A DNA stretch of 45,947 nucleotides. Origin: Streptomyces sp. MMG1121 (lineage in GTDB: Bacteria; Actinomycetota; Actinomycetes; Streptomycetales; Streptomycetaceae). This document shows, one piece after another, positions 44,514 through 45,947 of this stretch; position 1 is the stretch's first letter; each line of letters begins with the position of its first letter. The notes beneath the pieces are model-generated. The model was not told the origin of the DNA and ran no database searches. It was given only the letters and a program-made list of their open reading frames with translations. The position numbers and the translations under genes were made by a program. The stretch lies in contig NZ_LGDV01000214.1 in assembly GCF_001280015.1 (NCBI RefSeq), positions 1 to 45,947 on the forward strand, written 5' to 3'.

Positions 44514-44515
44514 GA
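44486..44515. repeat. Direct repeat, putative att site (promoter side)
   Basis: Partner of 40734-40763: 27 of 30 positions identical, the last 13 bases exact. The three differences fall in codons for Thr4, Phe6/Cys6 and Gln8/Arg8 of the DUF3046 start. Confidence 0.65.
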
Positions 44516-44593
44516 CCTCAGTATCCCGCCCCTGGGGGTGGGCCCCGGCCGGGACCGCTTGCCGAGACCGCTTTCCGTCCTACGGTCTGACGC

Positions 44594-45568
44594 ATGGCCG
44601 ACACCGGAGTCTCCCCACTCCCCTCCACGCCCCAGGCGCGCTCTCCGCTCTTCCGCGCCGAACGGTTCGTATGGCTCACCGCGCGCGTGCTGGAGCAGCG
44701 CCTCTTCGCCCACCACTTCCTGCACGGCACCCCGGACGCGGTGGAAGCGGCGCTGGACGCCTACCGCAACGAGGACGGCGGGTACGGGCACGCGCTGGAG
44801 CCCGATCTGCGCGGACCCGTGAGCCAGCCGCTGCACACCGCCCACGCACTGCACGTCCTGGACGCCATCGGGCGCTGCGGCGGACAGCGGGTGGAGCGCG
44901 TGTGCCGCTATCTCACCTCGGTCTCCACGGCGGACGGCGCCCTGCCGGCGGTCCATCCCAGCCAGCGCGGCTATCCGGCGGCACCGTTCGTGCCGATCCT
45001 CGACAGCCCGCCCAGCGAGTTGCTCGCGACCGGACCGGTGGTCGGGCTGCTGCACCGCAACGAGGTGTGGCACGCCTGGCTGTTCCGGGCCACCGACTTC
45101 TGCTGGCAGGCCGTGGAGTCCCTGGAGAAGTCCCACCCGTACGAGGTGGAGGCCGCCGTGGCCTTCCTGGACTCCGTGCCCGACCGCCCGCGCGCGGAGG
45201 CCGCCGCCGACCGGCTGGGTCGCATGGTGCGCGCGCAGCGGCTCGCGGCACTGGATCCGGACCGGCTCGACAGATATCCGGTCGCGGCCGGCTACGCCCC
45301 GGCCGGGCACCACTTCCCGCACGACTTCGCCAGAAGCCCGGACTCGCTCGCCCGCGCGTGGTTCACGGACGACGAGATGGCCCGCTCGCTGGACCACCTG
45401 GCGGCCGAGCAGCAGGACGACGGCGGCTGGCCCGTCCTCCCCCACTGCCAGACGCGCGGGTGGTACCCCCAGCGCCAGTGGGCCCCGGCCCCCGCCCTGG
45501 AGGCACGCCCCCTGGTGACGATCGCGGCACTGCGCACCCTGAGGTCGTACGGCCGCTTCGTGGGCTGA
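44594..45568 (+). CDS. Prenyltransferase/squalene cyclase-like alpha-barrel protein
   Basis: A 324-residue protein with the alpha/alpha-toroid pattern of prenyltransferase-like proteins: ALDAYRNEDGGYGHALEPDLRG (about 55-76) and LAAEQQDDGGWPVLP (about 275-289), both QxxDGGW-type repeats. No DCTAE or DxDD catalytic motif is obvious, so enzymatic cyclisation is uncertain. It was originally divergent from DUF3046, about 80 bp apart. Start ATG at 44594. Confidence 0.78.
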   Translation: MADTGVSPLPSTPQARSPLFRAERFVWLTARVLEQRLFAHHFLHGTPDAVEAALDAYRNEDGGYGHALEPDLRGPVSQPLHTAHALHVLDAIGRCGGQRVERVCRYLTSVSTADGALPAVHPSQRGYPAAPFVPILDSPPSELLATGPVVGLLHRNEVWHAWLFRATDFCWQAVESLEKSHPYEVEAAVAFLDSVPDRPRAEAAADRLGRMVRAQRLAALDPDRLDRYPVAAGYAPAGHHFPHDFARSPDSLARAWFTDDEMARSLDHLAAEQQDDGGWPVLPHCQTRGWYPQRQWAPAPALEARPLVTIAALRTLRSYGRFVG

Positions 45569-45947
45569 GCCGGCACCCTGCGCCGGGGGCGGTCCGGGGC
45601 ACAGGTCGAGCCGTCCCGCCGCACGGGCCGACCCGACCGGGTCAACTGCCCCGGCCCGCGGCGCTGCCATGCCCACCGCTCCTGCCGGCCACACCCACCT
45701 GCCCCACCACAGAACCCACCGTCCCACCGAACGCACCACTGAAAACCCACCGTCCCACCGGACGCACCACCAGACGCACCACTGAAAAGCCACAGCCTGC
45801 CGACCACACCCACCTGTGCCGTACACCTGCCCCCACCGCCCCCACCGGCTGCACCCGTCCACCGCACCGCTGAGCCACTCACCACGCCCCGTACCCCCGT
45901 ACCACCCGTACCCCCGCACCCTCACCCCTCTGCCCCAGGCCCCCACC
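45569..45947. other. 3' flanking region, low complexity
   Basis: After the stop at 45568 nothing gene-like is seen to the window end. The sequence is CCACC-rich with a tandem repeat at 45714-45788; any frames here are low complexity. Confidence 0.5.
45714..45788. repeat. Short tandem repeat, unit about 31 bp
   Basis: ACCCACCGTCCCACCG followed by (A/G)ACGCACCAC occurs at 45714-45738 and again at 45745-45770. A partial third copy of ACGCACCACTGAAAA runs to about 45788. Too few copies and no spacers for a CRISPR array. Confidence 0.6.

Larger units (their letters stand above)
40751..44515. mobile_element. Decayed integrative element inserted in the 5' end of the DUF3046 gene
   Basis: About 3.75 kb lie between direct repeats whose exact core is GTCAACCGCATGA (40751-40763 and 44503-44515). 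A tyrosine-integrase remnant starts 43 nt inside the left repeat, the usual place for an integrase gene. The rest is an acyl-CoA catabolic operon truncated at both ends (crotonase, acetoacetate decarboxylase-like, hydroxyacyl-CoA dehydrogenase, acyl-CoA dehydrogenase). I infer site-specific integration followed by deletion. No excisionase, replication or transfer genes remain. Confidence 0.6.

Noticed and set aside
45714..45788. Possible CRISPR array
   Set aside because: Only two and a half imperfect copies, no unique spacers and no cas genes.

Overview
The window is chromosomal DNA of a Streptomyces or a very close relative. It has GC-rich coding sequence with strong third-position bias and frequent GTG starts. 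It also carries a block of core actinobacterial genes: hflX, rshA, dapF, miaA, miaB, gluR-gluK/gluABCD, recX-recA and a DUF3046 gene. No tRNA, rRNA or CRISPR array was seen.

Layout. 1-3.2 kb: the 3'-truncated end of a siderophore-type class III aminotransferase gene, divergent from a secreted S1 protease. 3.2-15 kb: mostly minus-strand housekeeping genes (hflX, a secreted M1 metallopeptidase, rshA, dapF, a membrane protein, miaA, an extradiol-dioxygenase-like protein, miaB) with two small plus-strand genes inserted. 15-22.5 kb: accessory genes (Cys-containing small protein, S12 hydrolase lipoprotein, methyltransferase, DUF6204, MarR regulator, lipoprotein, MazG-like protein, TAXI binding protein) and a relic of a peptide-ABC permease. 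22.6-28.6 kb: the glutamate sensing and uptake locus gluK-gluR / gluABCD, with hairpins before gluA, between gluB and gluC, and after gluD. 28.9-31.9 kb: an FAD monooxygenase, then a cysteine dioxygenase-rhodanese operon preceded by a very short Cys-rich leader peptide that appears to be translated from a leaderless transcript. 32-34.6 kb: a frameshifted FtsX-type permease relic and recA-recX with an SOS-like box. 34.7-39.1 kb: an aminoglycoside-phosphotransferase-like pseudogene, a small secreted protein, and a four-gene plus-strand set (small protein, polyprenyl diphosphate synthase, MpaB/Lcp-type DUF2236 oxygenase, membrane protein). 39.2-45.9 kb: an AI-2E family permease, DUF3046, a decayed integrative element, and a prenyltransferase/cyclase-like protein.

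The most notable signals are these. (1) A 3.75-kb island lies between two 30-bp direct repeats that match at 27 of 30 positions. It sits exactly in the 5' end of the DUF3046 gene, has tyrosine-integrase debris next to one repeat, and carries an acyl-CoA catabolic operon truncated at both ends. (2) A predicted leaderless 28-residue peptide with four cysteines precedes the cysteine dioxygenase-rhodanese operon, which suggests cysteine-responsive attenuation. (3) A translationally coupled polyprenyl synthase stands upstream of a DUF2236 oxygenase, a possible uncharacterised isoprenoid oxidation pathway. (4) Three gene relics (DppB-, FtsX- and APH-like) lie in intergenic DNA. All functional statements come from reading motifs by eye; no database search was run.
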